Shown here: positions 52,443 to 63,075 of the stretch, in pieces | How the letters are laid out: each line of letters begins with the position of its first letter | How positions within the stretch are numbered: position 1 is the stretch's first letter | Origin: Burkholderia cenocepacia | GTDB lineage: Bacteria > Pseudomonadota > Gammaproteobacteria > Burkholderiales > Burkholderiaceae | Assembly (NCBI RefSeq): GCF_014211915.1 | Contig: NZ_CP060041.1 | Span: forward strand, 310,001 to 374,000 | Reading direction: 5' to 3' | Length of the DNA stretch: 64,000 nucleotides | Notes under the pieces: model-generated | The model's database searches: none | The model's input: only the letters and a program-made list of their open reading frames with translations | What the model was told of the DNA's origin: nothing | Program-made: the position numbers and the translations under genes

Positions 52443-55400
52443 TCAGCCGACTCGCGCCGCGCCCTGCTGCTCCACTTCGGCGTCTTCGCTGGCCGTTCGG
52501 GCCAGCACCGGCTTCAGCGCTTGCCCGGTATGGCTGGCCTTCACCTGCACGAGCCCTTCCGGCGGCGCCGCCGCGACGATCGTGCCGCCGCCCACGCCGC
52601 CTTCGGGCCCGAGATCGATGATCCAGTCGGCTTCCGCGATCACGTCGAGATCGTGCTCGATCACGACGACGCTATGCCCGGCATCCACCAGCCGGTGCAG
52701 CACGCGGATCAGCTTCGCGACATCGGCCATATGCAGGCCGACCGTCGGCTCGTCGAGCACGTACAGCGTGTGCGGCGCCTTCTGGCCGCGCCGCGTGATG
52801 TCGTCGCGCACCTTCGTCAGCTCGGTGACGAGCTTGATGCGCTGCGCCTCGCCGCCGGACAGCGTCGGCGACGGCTGGCCGAGCGTCAGATAGCCGAGCC
52901 CGACGTCCTTCATCAGCTGCAGCGGATGCGCGATGTTCGAGATCGGCGCGAAAAACTCGACCGCCTCGTCGATCTCCATCGTCAGCACGTCGCCGATGTT
53001 CCGGCCGCGCCACGTGACGGCGAGCGTTTCCGGATTGAAGCGCTGCCCGTGGCACACGTCGCACGGCACCTTCACGTCCGGCAGGAAGCTCATGCCGATC
53101 GTGCGCACGCCTTGCCCTTCGCACGCGGGGCAGCGCCCGTCGCCGGTATTGAACGAGAAACGCGACGCCGTATAGCCGCGTGCGCGCGCTTCGAGCGTAT
53201 CAGCGAACAGCTTGCGGATCGTGTCCCACACGCCGATATAGGTGGCCGGGCACGAACGCGGCGTCTTGCCGATCGGCGTCTGGTCGACTTCGAGCACGCG
53301 ATCGATCTGCTCCCAGCCGCTCAGCGACTCGCAGCCTTGCCACGCATGCGTGACGTTCAGCGACGGCCGCGGTGCGCCGCGCGCGAGCACGCTCGAACGA
53401 CGGTTGGCGGCCGGCGCGTCCTGCTGCGCGGCCTTGCGCGCACGCCGCGTGGCGGGCGACGACAGTACCGAGCGGCCGACCGCATCCAGCAGGTTCGTCA
53501 TCAGCACGTCGCGCGCGAGCGTCGACTTGCCCGAACCGCTGACGCCGGTGACCGCGACGAGCCGCGCGAGCGGAATGCCGACCGTGACGTCGCGCAGGTT
53601 GTGCAGCCGCGCGCCATGCACGGTCAGCCAGGCTTCCGGCACGGCTTCACCGCCCTTCTTGCCCGGCAGGCTCACGCTGCGGCGGGGTTGCAACGGGTGC
53701 GTCATCGGCTGCGCGAGCAGGCGCCCCGTCACCGAATCGGCCTGCGCGGCGAGATCGGCCACCGCGCCTTGCGCGACCAGCGTGCCGCCGCGCTTGCCGG
53801 CGCCCGGGCCGACGTCGATGATGTGATCCGCGCGGCGGATCGTGTCCTCGTCATGCTCGACGACGACGAGCGTATTGCCCTTGTCGCCGAGCTTGCGCAA
53901 TGCATCCAGCAGGATCTGGTTGTCGCGCGGATGCAGGCCGATGGTCGGCTCGTCGAGCACGTAGCACACGCCCTGCAGGTTGCTGCCGAGCTGCGCGGCC
54001 AGCCGGATGCGCTGCGCTTCGCCGCCCGACAGGCTCGGCGCCGCGCGGTCGAGGCTCAGGTAGCCGAGCCCGACTTCCTCGAGAAACGCGAGGCGGCTAC
54101 CGATCTCGCTGACGATGTCGCGCGCGATCTGCGCGTCGCGCCCGGTGAGTTCCAGCGCGTCGATCCAGCGGCGCGTGTCCGACACCGTCCACTGCGCGAC
54201 CTCCACGATCGGATGCGCATCGAACGTGACCGCGCGTGCGGACGGATTCAGCCGCGTGCCGTGGCAATCCGGGCACGGCTCGTTGCCGACGCCTTCCGGC
54301 TCCTGCTCGTCCGACGGCAGCGTCTGTTCGCGGCCGCGATCGTCGCCGGCGAGCACCGTGTCGTCGTACGCGGCGCGCTGCTCGCGGGTGAGCGTGACGC
54401 CGGTGCCGACACAGGTCGTGCACCAGCCGTGCTTGCTGTTGTACGAGAACATCCTCGGGTCGAGTTCCGGATAGCTCGTGCCGCATACCGGGCACGCGCG
54501 CTTCACCGACAGCACCTTGACCGCGCCGACCTGCGCGGTCGAATGATCGTTCTGCATCGCGTGATGCAGCCCGTCGAGCGGCGCGAGCAGGTGCATCACG
54601 CCCTTGCCGAGCTCGAGCGTCTCGTCGAGCCTGCGCCGCAACTCGGCCTCGTTGTCCGGCGACACGACGATATCGGCCACCGGCAATTCGATCGTGTGTT
54701 CACGGAACCGGTCGAGCTTCGGCCACGGATCGACCGTGACGAACTCGCCGTCGACGCGCAGATGCGTGCTGCCGCGCGCCTTCGCCCACTTCGCGAGATC
54801 GGTATAGACGCCCTTGCGATTGACGACGAGCGGCGCGAGCAGCCCGACGTGCTCGCCGCGATGATCGCGCAGCAATTGCGCGGCGATCGATTCGACGGAT
54901 TGCGACGTGACCGGCGTGCCGTCGTGGATGCAATGCTGCAGGCCGAGCTTCACATACAGCAGCCGCAGGAAATGCCACACTTCGGACGTGGTCGCGACCG
55001 TGCTCTTGCGCCCGCCGCGCGACAGCCGCTGCTCGATCGCGACGGTCGGCGGGATGCCGTACACCGCGTCGACCTCGGGGCGGCCGGCCGGCTGCACGAT
55101 CGAGCGCGCATACGCGTTCAGCGATTCGAGGTAGCGGCGCTGGCCTTCGTGGAACAGGATGTCGAACGCGAGCGTCGACTTGCCGGAACCCGACACGCCG
55201 GTGATCACGTTGAACTTGCCGTGCGGGATGTCGACGTCGAGCGACTTCAGGTTGTGCTCGCGCGCGTTGACGATCCGCACGACGTCCTCGCCTTCGATCG
55301 CACGGCGCGCGCGCGCCGCGTTCAGCACGGCCTGCAGCGGCACGCCTTCGTCGGCACCCGCGGCTGCGCCCTCCATCTCGCGGTCGTACTGCAGCAGCGC

Positions 55401-58337
55401 CACGCCGGTATGCGATTCGGCGCAGGCCTTCACGTCGTCGGGCGTGCCCGCGCACAGCACCAGGCCGCCGCCGTCGCCGCCTTCCGGACCGAGATCGATC
55501 AGCCAGTCGGCCGCGCGGATCACGTCGAGATTGTGCTCGATCACGATCAGCGAATGGCCGGCCGCGAGCAGCTTGCCGAACGCCTGCATCAGCTTCGCGA
55601 TGTCGTCGAAGTGCAGCCCGGTGGTCGGCTCGTCGAACATGAACAGCTTCGCGCGGGCGATGCGCGCCTCTTCCGTCGCGACCCGGCGCCCGTTGGCCGC
55701 CGCCGCGGATTCGGCGAGGAAGCCGGCGAGCTTCAGGCGCTGCGCTTCGCCGCCCGACAGCGTCGGCACCGGCTGGCCGAGCTTCACGTATTCGAGGCCG
55801 ACGTCGACGATCGGCTGCAGCACGCGCAGCACCTCGGCATCGGTCGCGAAGAACGCGGCCGCCTCGCTGACGGTGAGATCGAGCACATCGGCGATGTTCA
55901 GCGCGCGGCCGTCGCGCTCGATGCGCACTTCGAGAATCTCGGCGCGGTAGCGGCTGCCGTCGCAATCCGGGCAACGCAGGTAGACGTCGCTCAGGAACTG
56001 CATTTCGATGTGTTCGAAGCCCGAGCCGCCGCAGGTCGGGCAACGGCCGTCGCCCGAGTTGAAGCTGAACGTGCCGGCGCCGTAGCCGCGCTGCAGCGCG
56101 AGCGGCGCCTTCGCGAACAGCTTGCGGATTTCGTCGAACGCGCCGACGTAACTGGCCGGGTTCGAGCGCGTGGTCTTGCCGATCGGCGACTGGTCGACGA
56201 ACACGACGTCGCCGACCTGGTCGGCGCCCGTGAGGCTGCGGAACGCGCCCGGCGATTCGGTCGCCTTGCCGTGGTGCCGCGCCATCGCCGGATACAGCAC
56301 GTCCTGCAGCAGCGTGGATTTGCCGGAGCCGGATACGCCCGTCACGCACACGAGCCGCTGCAGCGGGATCTCGACCGTGACGTCGCGCAGGTTGTGCTCG
56401 GTCGCGCCTTCGAGCACGATGCGCGGCGTGTTCGCGTCGACCACGCGGCGCGCCCAGTTCGACGCATGCGCGACCTGCTTGCGGCCGCCGAGATACTCGC
56501 CCGTCAGCGTGCGCGCCGAACGGATGTCGCCGGGCGTGCCGTCGTACACGATCGTGCCGCCGCGTTCGCCCGGGCCGGGGCCCATGTCGATCAATCGATC
56601 GGCCGCGAGCATCACCGACGGATCGTGCTCGACCACGACCAGCGTGTTGCCCGCGTCGCGCAGCCGCTGCATCGCCTCGACGATCCGCGTGAGATCGCGC
56701 GGATGCAGCCCGATGCTCGGTTCGTCGAGCACGAACAGGGTTTTCGTGAGCGACGTGCCGAGCGCCGTCGTCAGGTTGATCCGCTGCACCTCGCCGCCCG
56801 ACAGCGTGCGGCTTTGCCGGTCGAGCGTCAGGTAGCCGAGCCCGACGTCGCACAGGTATTTCAGGCGCGTGCGCACCTCGGCGAGCAGCAGTTTCAATGC
56901 GTCGTCGAGCAGCGCGCTCGGCAGCACGATGTCGTCGAAGAAGCGGCGGATGCGCTCGATCGGCAGCAGCATCAGATCGTGCACGGTCAGGCCCGGCAGC
57001 GCTTCGAGCTGCGCGCGGCTCCAGTCGACGCCGCGCGGCATGAAGCGGTCGGCCGGCGCGAGCACGGCGTCGGCATTCTCTTTCGAGCCGAGCCGCCATT
57101 GCAGCGACTCCGTCTTCAGGCGCGCGCCGCCACACACGTCGCACGGCGTGTAGCTGCGGTATTTCGACAGCAGCACGCGAATGTGCATCTTGTACGCTTT
57201 CGATTCGAGGTAGCCGAAGAAGCGCTTCACGCCGTACCACTGGCTCTGCCACTTGCCGTTCCAGTCCGGCGAACCGTTGACGACCCAGTCGCGCTCGGCG
57301 TCCGTCAGCTCGGACCACGCCACGTCGCGCCGGATGCCGGCCTTCGCCGCATAGCGCATCAGGTCGTCCTGGCACTCTTTCCACGCGGGCGTCTGCATCG
57401 GCTTGATCGCGCCGCCGCGCAGCGTCTTGCGCGCGTCGGGAATCACGAGGCCGAGATCGACGCCGATCACGCGGCCGAAGCCGCGGCAGGTTTCGCACGC
57501 GCCGTACGCCGAGTTGAACGAGAACAGCGCCGCCTGCGGCTCCGCGTAGCGCAGGTCGCTGTCGGGATCGTGGAGCCCGGTGGAAAAGCGCCAGATCAAC
57601 GGCTCGGCCGTTGCGTTTTCCGCGTCCGCGGCCAGCACGTACATGTTCACGCGACCGCCGCCGCGCTTCAGCGACGCCTCGATCGCCTCCACCACCCGCG
57701 CCTTGTCGGCCTGCTGCACGCGAAAGCGGTCGGCCACCACGTCGAGCATCTTGCGCGGCCCGGTGGGCGACGCGACCTCGCGCTGCGCCTGCACGCGCGT
57801 GTAGCCGCTCGCCGACAGCCACTGCGCGATTTCCTCGTCGGACACCGCCTCCGGCAATTCGACCGGAAACGTGACGACGACGCGCGGATCGTCCGCCTGC
57901 GTGCGCGCGACGAGTTCCGCGTAGATCGTCTCCGGCGTGTCGTGCCGCACCTGCCGCGCGGTCTTGCGGTCGAACAGCTCGGCCGCGCGCGCGTACAGCA
58001 GCTTCAGGTGGTCGTTCAGCTCGGTCATCGTGCCGACGGTCGACCGCGAACTCCGAACCGGGTTGGTCTGGTCGATTGCGATCGCGGGCGGCACGCCGTC
58101 GACGCGCTCGACCTGCGGGCGATCCATCCGGTCGAGGAACTGCCGCGCGTACGCGCTGAAGGTTTCGACGTAGCGCCGCTGGCCTTCCGCGTACAGCGTG
58201 TCGAACACGAGACTCGACTTGCCGGAGCCCGACGGGCCGGTCACGACCGTCATTTCACCGGTACGCAGGTCGAGATCGAGATTCTTGAGGTTGTGCTGAC
58301 GTGCTCCGCGAATGCGGATCAGATTGCTGGATGACAA
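52443..58337 (-). CDS. uvrA: Double-length UvrA (tandem excinuclease ABC subunit A)
   Basis: A 1,964-residue protein, twice the usual 940. It is two UvrA units in one chain: each has two ABC ATPase heads and its own cysteine modules. The P-loops GPSGSGKSS (about residue 34), GVSGSGKST (about 664, 1045 and 1596) and four LSGGEVQR/LSGGEAQR signatures are all intact. Zinc modules are at about 761 (CPTCGGSG ... CPDC) and 1736 (CPACEGQG ... CDVC). Normal UvrA works as a dimer in damage recognition; this form carries a whole dimer's worth of ATPases. The start is TTG with AGG upstream, and a LexA box lies 128 bp before it. Similar fused forms are known in Burkholderia and relatives. Confidence 0.95.
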   Translation of the reverse strand: MSSSNLIRIRGARQHNLKNLDLDLRTGEMTVVTGPSGSGKSSLVFDTLYAEGQRRYVETFSAYARQFLDRMDRPQVERVDGVPPAIAIDQTNPVRSSRSTVGTMTELNDHLKLLYARAAELFDRKTARQVRHDTPETIYAELVARTQADDPRVVVTFPVELPEAVSDEEIAQWLSASGYTRVQAQREVASPTGPRKMLDVVADRFRVQQADKARVVEAIEASLKRGGGRVNMYVLAADAENATAEPLIWRFSTGLHDPDSDLRYAEPQAALFSFNSAYGACETCRGFGRVIGVDLGLVIPDARKTLRGGAIKPMQTPAWKECQDDLMRYAAKAGIRRDVAWSELTDAERDWVVNGSPDWNGKWQSQWYGVKRFFGYLESKAYKMHIRVLLSKYRSYTPCDVCGGARLKTESLQWRLGSKENADAVLAPADRFMPRGVDWSRAQLEALPGLTVHDLMLLPIERIRRFFDDIVLPSALLDDALKLLLAEVRTRLKYLCDVGLGYLTLDRQSRTLSGGEVQRINLTTALGTSLTKTLFVLDEPSIGLHPRDLTRIVEAMQRLRDAGNTLVVVEHDPSVMLAADRLIDMGPGPGERGGTIVYDGTPGDIRSARTLTGEYLGGRKQVAHASNWARRVVDANTPRIVLEGATEHNLRDVTVEIPLQRLVCVTGVSGSGKSTLLQDVLYPAMARHHGKATESPGAFRSLTGADQVGDVVFVDQSPIGKTTRSNPASYVGAFDEIRKLFAKAPLALQRGYGAGTFSFNSGDGRCPTCGGSGFEHIEMQFLSDVYLRCPDCDGSRYRAEILEVRIERDGRALNIADVLDLTVSEAAAFFATDAEVLRVLQPIVDVGLEYVKLGQPVPTLSGGEAQRLKLAGFLAESAAAANGRRVATEEARIARAKLFMFDEPTTGLHFDDIAKLMQAFGKLLAAGHSLIVIEHNLDVIRAADWLIDLGPEGGDGGGLVLCAGTPDDVKACAESHTGVALLQYDREMEGAAAGADEGVPLQAVLNAARARRAIEGEDVVRIVNAREHNLKSLDVDIPHGKFNVITGVSGSGKSTLAFDILFHEGQRRYLESLNAYARSIVQPAGRPEVDAVYGIPPTVAIEQRLSRGGRKSTVATTSEVWHFLRLLYVKLGLQHCIHDGTPVTSQSVESIAAQLLRDHRGEHVGLLAPLVVNRKGVYTDLAKWAKARGSTHLRVDGEFVTVDPWPKLDRFREHTIELPVADIVVSPDNEAELRRRLDETLELGKGVMHLLAPLDGLHHAMQNDHSTAQVGAVKVLSVKRACPVCGTSYPELDPRMFSYNSKHGWCTTCVGTGVTLTREQRAAYDDTVLAGDDRGREQTLPSDEQEPEGVGNEPCPDCHGTRLNPSARAVTFDAHPIVEVAQWTVSDTRRWIDALELTGRDAQIARDIVSEIGSRLAFLEEVGLGYLSLDRAAPSLSGGEAQRIRLAAQLGSNLQGVCYVLDEPTIGLHPRDNQILLDALRKLGDKGNTLVVVEHDEDTIRRADHIIDVGPGAGKRGGTLVAQGAVADLAAQADSVTGRLLAQPMTHPLQPRRSVSLPGKKGGEAVPEAWLTVHGARLHNLRDVTVGIPLARLVAVTGVSGSGKSTLARDVLMTNLLDAVGRSVLSSPATRRARKAAQQDAPAANRRSSVLARGAPRPSLNVTHAWQGCESLSGWEQIDRVLEVDQTPIGKTPRSCPATYIGVWDTIRKLFADTLEARARGYTASRFSFNTGDGRCPACEGQGVRTIGMSFLPDVKVPCDVCHGQRFNPETLAVTWRGRNIGDVLTMEIDEAVEFFAPISNIAHPLQLMKDVGLGYLTLGQPSPTLSGGEAQRIKLVTELTKVRDDITRRGQKAPHTLYVLDEPTVGLHMADVAKLIRVLHRLVDAGHSVVVIEHDLDVIAEADWIIDLGPEGGVGGGTIVAAAPPEGLVQVKASHTGQALKPVLARTASEDAEVEQQGAARVG

Positions 58338-58649
58338 TTTGCCTGCCCGTCTGAATGAGTTAGCCGGAATTCACGGTGCCGGAACGCTGCGGCGGATGCC
58401 CGCAGGCGCGGCGCACGTGCCGCAAGGGTTGGACCTGTGCGGCTCGAGTTCGACGGGTACTATACTGTATATTCATACAGTTTTCCATGACGACCCTGCG
58501 GGCTTCATGGGCAGGCGGCCGGGAGGAGTCGACTCCATCGGTCGCCCCTCGCGGGGGATCGATGATTCGACCGCCGTTTCGCGGTCCAAGTACGGCGGCG
58601 CACGTCGATTCGAAACGGCTCCCGCCACTTCCTGCCTCGACAGCGCGGC
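58338..58649. other. Intergenic region between uvrA and hydrolase genes
   Basis: 312 bp. Contains the LexA box at 58465-58480. Beyond this I see no gene; frames here are arginine/proline rich. Confidence 0.4.
58465..58480. promoter_or_regulatory. LexA (SOS) box upstream of uvrA
   Basis: CTGTATATTCATACAG fits the proteobacterial LexA consensus CTGT-N8-ACAG exactly, with the preferred A/T-rich centre. It lies 128 bp upstream of the uvrA start codon, which suggests SOS induction of this gene. Confidence 0.8.
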
Positions 58650-59825
58650 TTACGTTTCCACGTGTGTCGCGCCCAGTTCCCGGTACGTCTCGGCAATCCA
58701 GTCGGCGATATAGTCGCGAACGTTCGTCACGTTGTCCGCGCTGCAGTGCTCGACGCCCCCTTCCGCCGCGGTGAAGAATTTCAACTCGCGCTTCGGGCTG
58801 TTCACCGCACCCTGATACTGCTGGATCGCGTATTCCCGCGGGATTTGCCGATCGGCGTCACCATGGACGATCAGGAACGGAACCGTGACCTCGTCGATGA
58901 CGGGGGCCAGCGTGATCCGTTCCGAGAAGACCATGAATTCTTCAAGCGTGGCCTTGCCCCATACCCATCGGACATGATCCCAGTAGTGCGGAACCGGGTT
59001 GTCGCCCTCCCGCGCGAGGCGGCGCCGCTGCAGCTCACCCCAGTTGAAGTTCGCGCCCCACGCGACACACAGCCGGAAGCGCTTGTCGATCGCGACCGCG
59101 CGCGGTGCGTAGTACCCGCCGAGCGACCACGCGCACATGCCGAGCATCCGACTGTCGACGTCGGTACGCTGCGCCAGGTAGTCGGCGACAGCCCCCGCCC
59201 ACACTTCCGACTCGATCAATGCGGTCAAGCCGCTCACACGCAGCGCTTCGCCGGTGCCCGGTTGATCGATCGCGAGACTCGAAATGTTGCGCGCCGCGAG
59301 TGCCTGCTGCACACCGATGCCGTAAATCGTCTCCTTGAAACTGTCGAGTCCGTTGGCGAACACCACGCACGGCGCGGCTGCCGATGCGTCGCCGCGCGCC
59401 GCAACGAACACGCCGGCGAGCGAGGCGCCGCGATACGGTATTTCGACCCGCTCGCAATTTTTCTCGTGAAGCTCGGCGAATCGGGCGAAACAACGCAGCG
59501 CCTTCGCATAGGCAGCCTTGCGGGGCTCGAATGACGGATGGGTCATCCGCTCGCCCGTCAGGTAGTACACCGCGGCGCGGCCGAATTTCGCCCCGGCGCT
59601 CAATCGCCGGCCCGCAGCCAGATCCGCTTCCGCCAGCGCACGAAGACGGTCGCCCAGATCGCACCAGGACAGAAAGAAGGCTTCGGTTGCACCGTCGTCG
59701 CTTCGTGTCGACGCGGCAACCAGCGAACGGCAAACCGCGTCGATCTCGCCGCTGTTTCCGCCCGACGCCAGCGCGATATTGACGGACAGATTCCATACAT
59801 AGTTGGTGGGGAAATATTCGACCAT
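58650..59825 (-). CDS. Alpha/beta hydrolase, dihydropseudooxynicotine-hydrolase-like
   Basis: A 391-residue protein with an N-terminal helical part (about 1-115) and a C-terminal alpha/beta-hydrolase domain, the layout of the C-C bond hydrolases related to 2,6-dihydroxypseudooxynicotine hydrolase. The nucleophile is Ser in CAWSLGGYYAP, with Asp in VHGDADRQIP and His in GVEHCSADN. Starts at 59825 (MVEYFPTN) or nine residues earlier. It is downstream of the TetR gene on the same strand, in a module with a cyclase and a fumarylacetoacetase, so a C-C cleaving step of a catabolic route is plausible. Confidence 0.85.
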   Translation of the reverse strand: MVEYFPTNYVWNLSVNIALASGGNSGEIDAVCRSLVAASTRSDDGATEAFFLSWCDLGDRLRALAEADLAAGRRLSAGAKFGRAAVYYLTGERMTHPSFEPRKAAYAKALRCFARFAELHEKNCERVEIPYRGASLAGVFVAARGDASAAAPCVVFANGLDSFKETIYGIGVQQALAARNISSLAIDQPGTGEALRVSGLTALIESEVWAGAVADYLAQRTDVDSRMLGMCAWSLGGYYAPRAVAIDKRFRLCVAWGANFNWGELQRRRLAREGDNPVPHYWDHVRWVWGKATLEEFMVFSERITLAPVIDEVTVPFLIVHGDADRQIPREYAIQQYQGAVNSPKRELKFFTAAEGGVEHCSADNVTNVRDYIADWIAETYRELGATHVET

Positions 59826-59929
59826 TGTTTGCCCGGCGGGATTCGACCGCATCCCGCGTAACGTGACGACACAAGGAAACACCGCTGCAAATGACGCGCG
59901 GCACCATGGAATGCCGGCGTGCCGCCCGA

Positions 59930-60613
59930 TCAGACCGGCGTTGCGCCCGCCCGAATGCCAGCGGTAATGAACGTCACCAGATGCGTGGCCTTGCTCTTCA
60001 ACGCGCCCGCCTTGACCTTGCCGTTCGAGATCCGCTCGATGCGGCTGTCGAACGCGCTCATCACCAGTGCGCCGACGGCGAACAGGTAGGCCCAATGGGC
60101 GTAGCTGGCGCCATGGCCGGGGAGCGCCTTTCTGATCGCGCCGACGAATTCGGCCGCAAACGGGTCGAAATATTCGGCGACGATGCCGCGCTCCGCTTCG
60201 CGCGGATCGGATGCTTCACGTGCCACGAGCTTCGCGTACGCAAGGCCGGCGTCCGTACCCTGGATCTGCATGACGGGCAGCACGAACGCACGCACGATGT
60301 GCTCGAGCGGATCTTCCCCCGTGGCCACCGGCTCGCGCAGCATCGCCAGCCGCGCGTCCAGCACGGTTTTGCGGCGCTCGAACAACGCACGATACAGCCC
60401 CATCTTCGTCTCGAAGTGATACACGATCAGCGGCAAGCCGACGTCTGCCGCCGACGCGATATCCCGCATCGACACCCCGTCGAACCCCCCTTCGGCAAAC
60501 AGGCGCTCCGCCACGTCGAGGACGCGCTCGCGCTTGCTCGTCTGGGCCGCGTCCTGCACTCGCCCCTCGCCGCGCGTGACGGTTGCCTTCTTCGTGGTTT
60601 TCCTTGCTTGCAT
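59930..60613 (-). CDS. TetR-family transcriptional regulator
   Basis: A 227-residue TetR regulator. A basic N-terminal arm ([18 protein letters not shown]) precedes the helix-turn-helix at about 25-75 ([38 protein letters not shown]), followed by the ligand-binding domain. GAGAGGGACC precedes the ATG at 60613. The gene is divergent from the cyclase-fumarylacetoacetase operon and a perfect 22-bp palindrome (60693-60714) lies in the gap. Confidence 0.92.
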   Translation of the reverse strand: MQARKTTKKATVTRGEGRVQDAAQTSKRERVLDVAERLFAEGGFDGVSMRDIASAADVGLPLIVYHFETKMGLYRALFERRKTVLDARLAMLREPVATGEDPLEHIVRAFVLPVMQIQGTDAGLAYAKLVAREASDPREAERGIVAEYFDPFAAEFVGAIRKALPGHGASYAHWAYLFAVGALVMSAFDSRIERISNGKVKAGALKSKATHLVTFITAGIRAGATPV

Positions 60614-60692
60614 GGTCCCTCTCATTCCTGTGCAGGTCTTCGCGCATGTCGTTCCGGTCATCACGCAACGACGGTTTGCATTCGCATCAAAC

Positions 60693-60714
60693 TGACTGTA
60701 CGATCGTACAGTCA
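60693..60714. promoter_or_regulatory. TetR operator, perfect 22-bp palindrome
   Basis: TGACTGTACGA followed by its exact reverse complement. It lies 80 bp upstream of the TetR gene and 118 bp upstream of the cyclase gene. A palindrome this long by chance is very unlikely, and its position fits autoregulated TetR control of both transcripts. Confidence 0.8.
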
Positions 60715-60831
60715 ATCATAGCACGAGCGTCTTCGTTCGTCGCGGTTGACCGCACACGCGAATGCCCGCCGCGCGCCCGGACTGCAGAGCCAGCGGCCAC
60801 GGTCGCACCCTCCAACCACGAGTACCCGAAC

Positions 60832-61638
60832 ATGACACGACGCTTCGTCGATCTCTCGATCTATCTGGAAAACGATGTCATTTCCGATCCGCCGGGTTAC
60901 GGCCCGACGATTCAGTATCTGGCGCACGAGGAAACGGCCAAGAGCGTGACGGCCTTCTTTCCCGGGCTGCAGGAACACGACCTGCCGGACAGCGAAGGCT
61001 GGGCTATCGAGCACGTCCGCTTGAGTACGCACAACGGCACCCATCTCGATGCGCCTTATCACTTTCACAGCACGATGAACGAATCGACGGGCGAGCGAGA
61101 GCGCGCGATCACCATCGACGAGGTGCCACTGGATTGGTGCTTCCAGCCGGGCGTGAAGCTGGATTTCACCGACCGAGCCGACGGCTACGTCGTTACTGCA
61201 GCCGACGTCGAAGCGGAGCTTTCACGCATCGATCACGTCCTCAAACCGCTCGAAATCGTCGTGGTCAATACCCGCGCGGGGCTGCGCTACGGGCAACCCG
61301 ACTATGTATCGAGCGGTTGCGGCATGGGCCTCGACGCCACCCTGTACCTGCTCGAACGTGGCGTCCGGTTGACCGGCACCGATGCGTGGAGCTGGGATGC
61401 GCCGTTCGTGCATACGGCCAGGAAATACGCCGAGACGCACGACGCATCGCTGATCTGGGAGGGGCACAAGGCGGGTCGCCATATCGGCTATTGCCATCTG
61501 GAGAAGCTCCACAACCTCGAGGTGCTGCCGCCTCACGGCTTTTTTGTCTCGTGCTTCCCGCACAAAATTCGCGGCGCCTCCGCGGGCTGGACTCGCGCGG
61601 TCGCCATTTTCGACGATGCACTCAACGCCACGGCTTGA
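60832..61638 (+). CDS. Cyclase family protein (kynurenine formamidase-like metal hydrolase)
   Basis: A 268-residue cyclase-family (PF04199) protein. The metal motif HxGTHxDxPxHF is [16 protein letters not shown] at about 65-80, and the second His is in [18 protein letters not shown]. Members hydrolyse amides or lactone-like rings, for example N-formylkynurenine or isatin. It opens the operon with the fumarylacetoacetase gene, 35 bp apart. The start ATG is where the conserved strand [14 protein letters not shown] begins. Confidence 0.9.
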   Translation: MTRRFVDLSIYLENDVISDPPGYGPTIQYLAHEETAKSVTAFFPGLQEHDLPDSEGWAIEHVRLSTHNGTHLDAPYHFHSTMNESTGERERAITIDEVPLDWCFQPGVKLDFTDRADGYVVTAADVEAELSRIDHVLKPLEIVVVNTRAGLRYGQPDYVSSGCGMGLDATLYLLERGVRLTGTDAWSWDAPFVHTARKYAETHDASLIWEGHKAGRHIGYCHLEKLHNLEVLPPHGFFVSCFPHKIRGASAGWTRAVAIFDDALNATA

Positions 61639-61673
61639 GACTCGCATCGAACCGCTTCATGCGAGGAATATCG

Positions 61674-62996
61674 ATGGAACTGAATCACACGCACGACGTC
61701 ACCCGGCGCAGCTGGGTGGATACGGCCAACGAGGCCGGTACCGACTTTCCGTTGCAGAACCTGCCGCTGGGCATCTTCCGACGCGCGGGCCGGGACGAAC
61801 CCTGGCGCGGCGGGGTCGCCATCGGCAATCAGATCGTGGACCTCGCGGCGTTGCAGCAGGCAGGCGTGCTTGATGGTCTGGCCGCCGACGCCGTTCGGGC
61901 CGCCACGGCAACGACGTTGAATGCGCTGCTCGATATGGGCCCCGCCGCGTGGCAGGCGTTGCGCCATGCGCTGTTCGCATTGCTGGAAGCAGGCAGCCCG
62001 CACGAAAAAATCGTGCGTCACATGCTGGTGCCGCAGACGGACGCCGAACATGCCGTGCCCGTGCGCATCGGCGACTACACTGACTTCTATACTTCTCTCG
62101 ACCATGCGTTGAACTGCAGTCGCCCGCTCGGGATGGCGATCAGCCCGAATTTCGACTGGCTGCCGATCGCGTATCACGGCCGCGTGTCGTCGATCGACGT
62201 GAGCGGCCAGCAAGTCTATCGGCCGGTGGGACAGTATCGGCCCGATCCGTCGTCCGCGCCCGTTCGAGGCGCATGCCGCCAGCTCGACTACGAGCTGGAA
62301 GTCGGTGCGGTGATCGGTACCGGCAATTCGCGCGGCACCGCGATCCCGCTGGCCGATGCGCAGCAACACCTGTTCGGACTGTGCCTGCTGAATGACTGGT
62401 CCGCTCGCGATATCCAGGCGTGGGAAATGCAGCCGCTCGGGCCGTTCCTGGCGAAGAACTTCGCGACGACCTTGTCGCCGTGGCTCGTCACGGTCGAGGC
62501 GTTGTTGCCCTACCGTACGACGTGGTCGCGCGTGGCCGCTCGCCCGCAGCCGCTCGACTATCTGGATGCCGAAACCAACAGGGCGGCCGGCGCGTTCGAT
62601 ATCCAGCTGGAGGCGTCGATCCTCAGCGCGCGGCAACTCGCGCAAGGGCAGCAACCGCGTACGTTGACGCACACCAGTTTCCGGCACCAGTACTGGACGC
62701 TCGGGCAAATGATCGCGCATCACACGATGGGCGGCTGCAATCTCCAGAGCGGCGACCTGCTCGGAAGCGGCACCGTTTCGGGACCGTCGCCGGGCGAGGC
62801 CGGCGCGTTGATCGAACTCACGTCGGGGGGAACACACCCGGTGGACATCGGCAACGGCGAAGCGCGCGCGTTCCTCGAGGATGGCGATACCGTGATCTTT
62901 CGCGGCTGGTGCGAGCGTGACGGCTTTGCGCGAATCGGGTTCGGCGCCAACTATGGCACGGTACTGCCCGCGCCGGTCGCGGACAGCGCGCGCTGA
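61674..62996 (+). CDS. fahA: Fumarylacetoacetase (FAH family)
   Basis: A 440-residue FAH of the full-length eukaryotic-like type. It has an SH3-like N-terminal part (about 1-115) and the catalytic domain. Visible metal and active-site residues: Asp in GDYTDFYTS, His in PIAYHGR, Glu pair in LDYELEVG, Asp in NDWSARDIQAWE and Lys in GPFLAKNF. It cleaves fumarylacetoacetate or a related acylpyruvate. The start at 61674 is preceded by GCGAGGAATATCG. No homogentisate dioxygenase is adjacent, so it need not be the tyrosine pathway enzyme; the neighbouring cyclase suggests a ring-opening route. Confidence 0.92.
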   Translation: MELNHTHDVTRRSWVDTANEAGTDFPLQNLPLGIFRRAGRDEPWRGGVAIGNQIVDLAALQQAGVLDGLAADAVRAATATTLNALLDMGPAAWQALRHALFALLEAGSPHEKIVRHMLVPQTDAEHAVPVRIGDYTDFYTSLDHALNCSRPLGMAISPNFDWLPIAYHGRVSSIDVSGQQVYRPVGQYRPDPSSAPVRGACRQLDYELEVGAVIGTGNSRGTAIPLADAQQHLFGLCLLNDWSARDIQAWEMQPLGPFLAKNFATTLSPWLVTVEALLPYRTTWSRVAARPQPLDYLDAETNRAAGAFDIQLEASILSARQLAQGQQPRTLTHTSFRHQYWTLGQMIAHHTMGGCNLQSGDLLGSGTVSGPSPGEAGALIELTSGGTHPVDIGNGEARAFLEDGDTVIFRGWCERDGFARIGFGANYGTVLPAPVADSAR

Positions 62997-63075
62997 TCGG
63001 CACGCGTTTCGGGCCGGTCACCGCGCGGCGCGGGGGCCGGCTTGAACGTCGAGCCGCACGCGCCGATGTGCTCAT

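Noticed and set aside
52521..58334. A 1,937-codon open frame antisense to uvrA
   Set aside because: It mirrors the whole uvrA gene in a high-GC genome and is Arg/Ala/His rich with no domains. It is a shadow frame.
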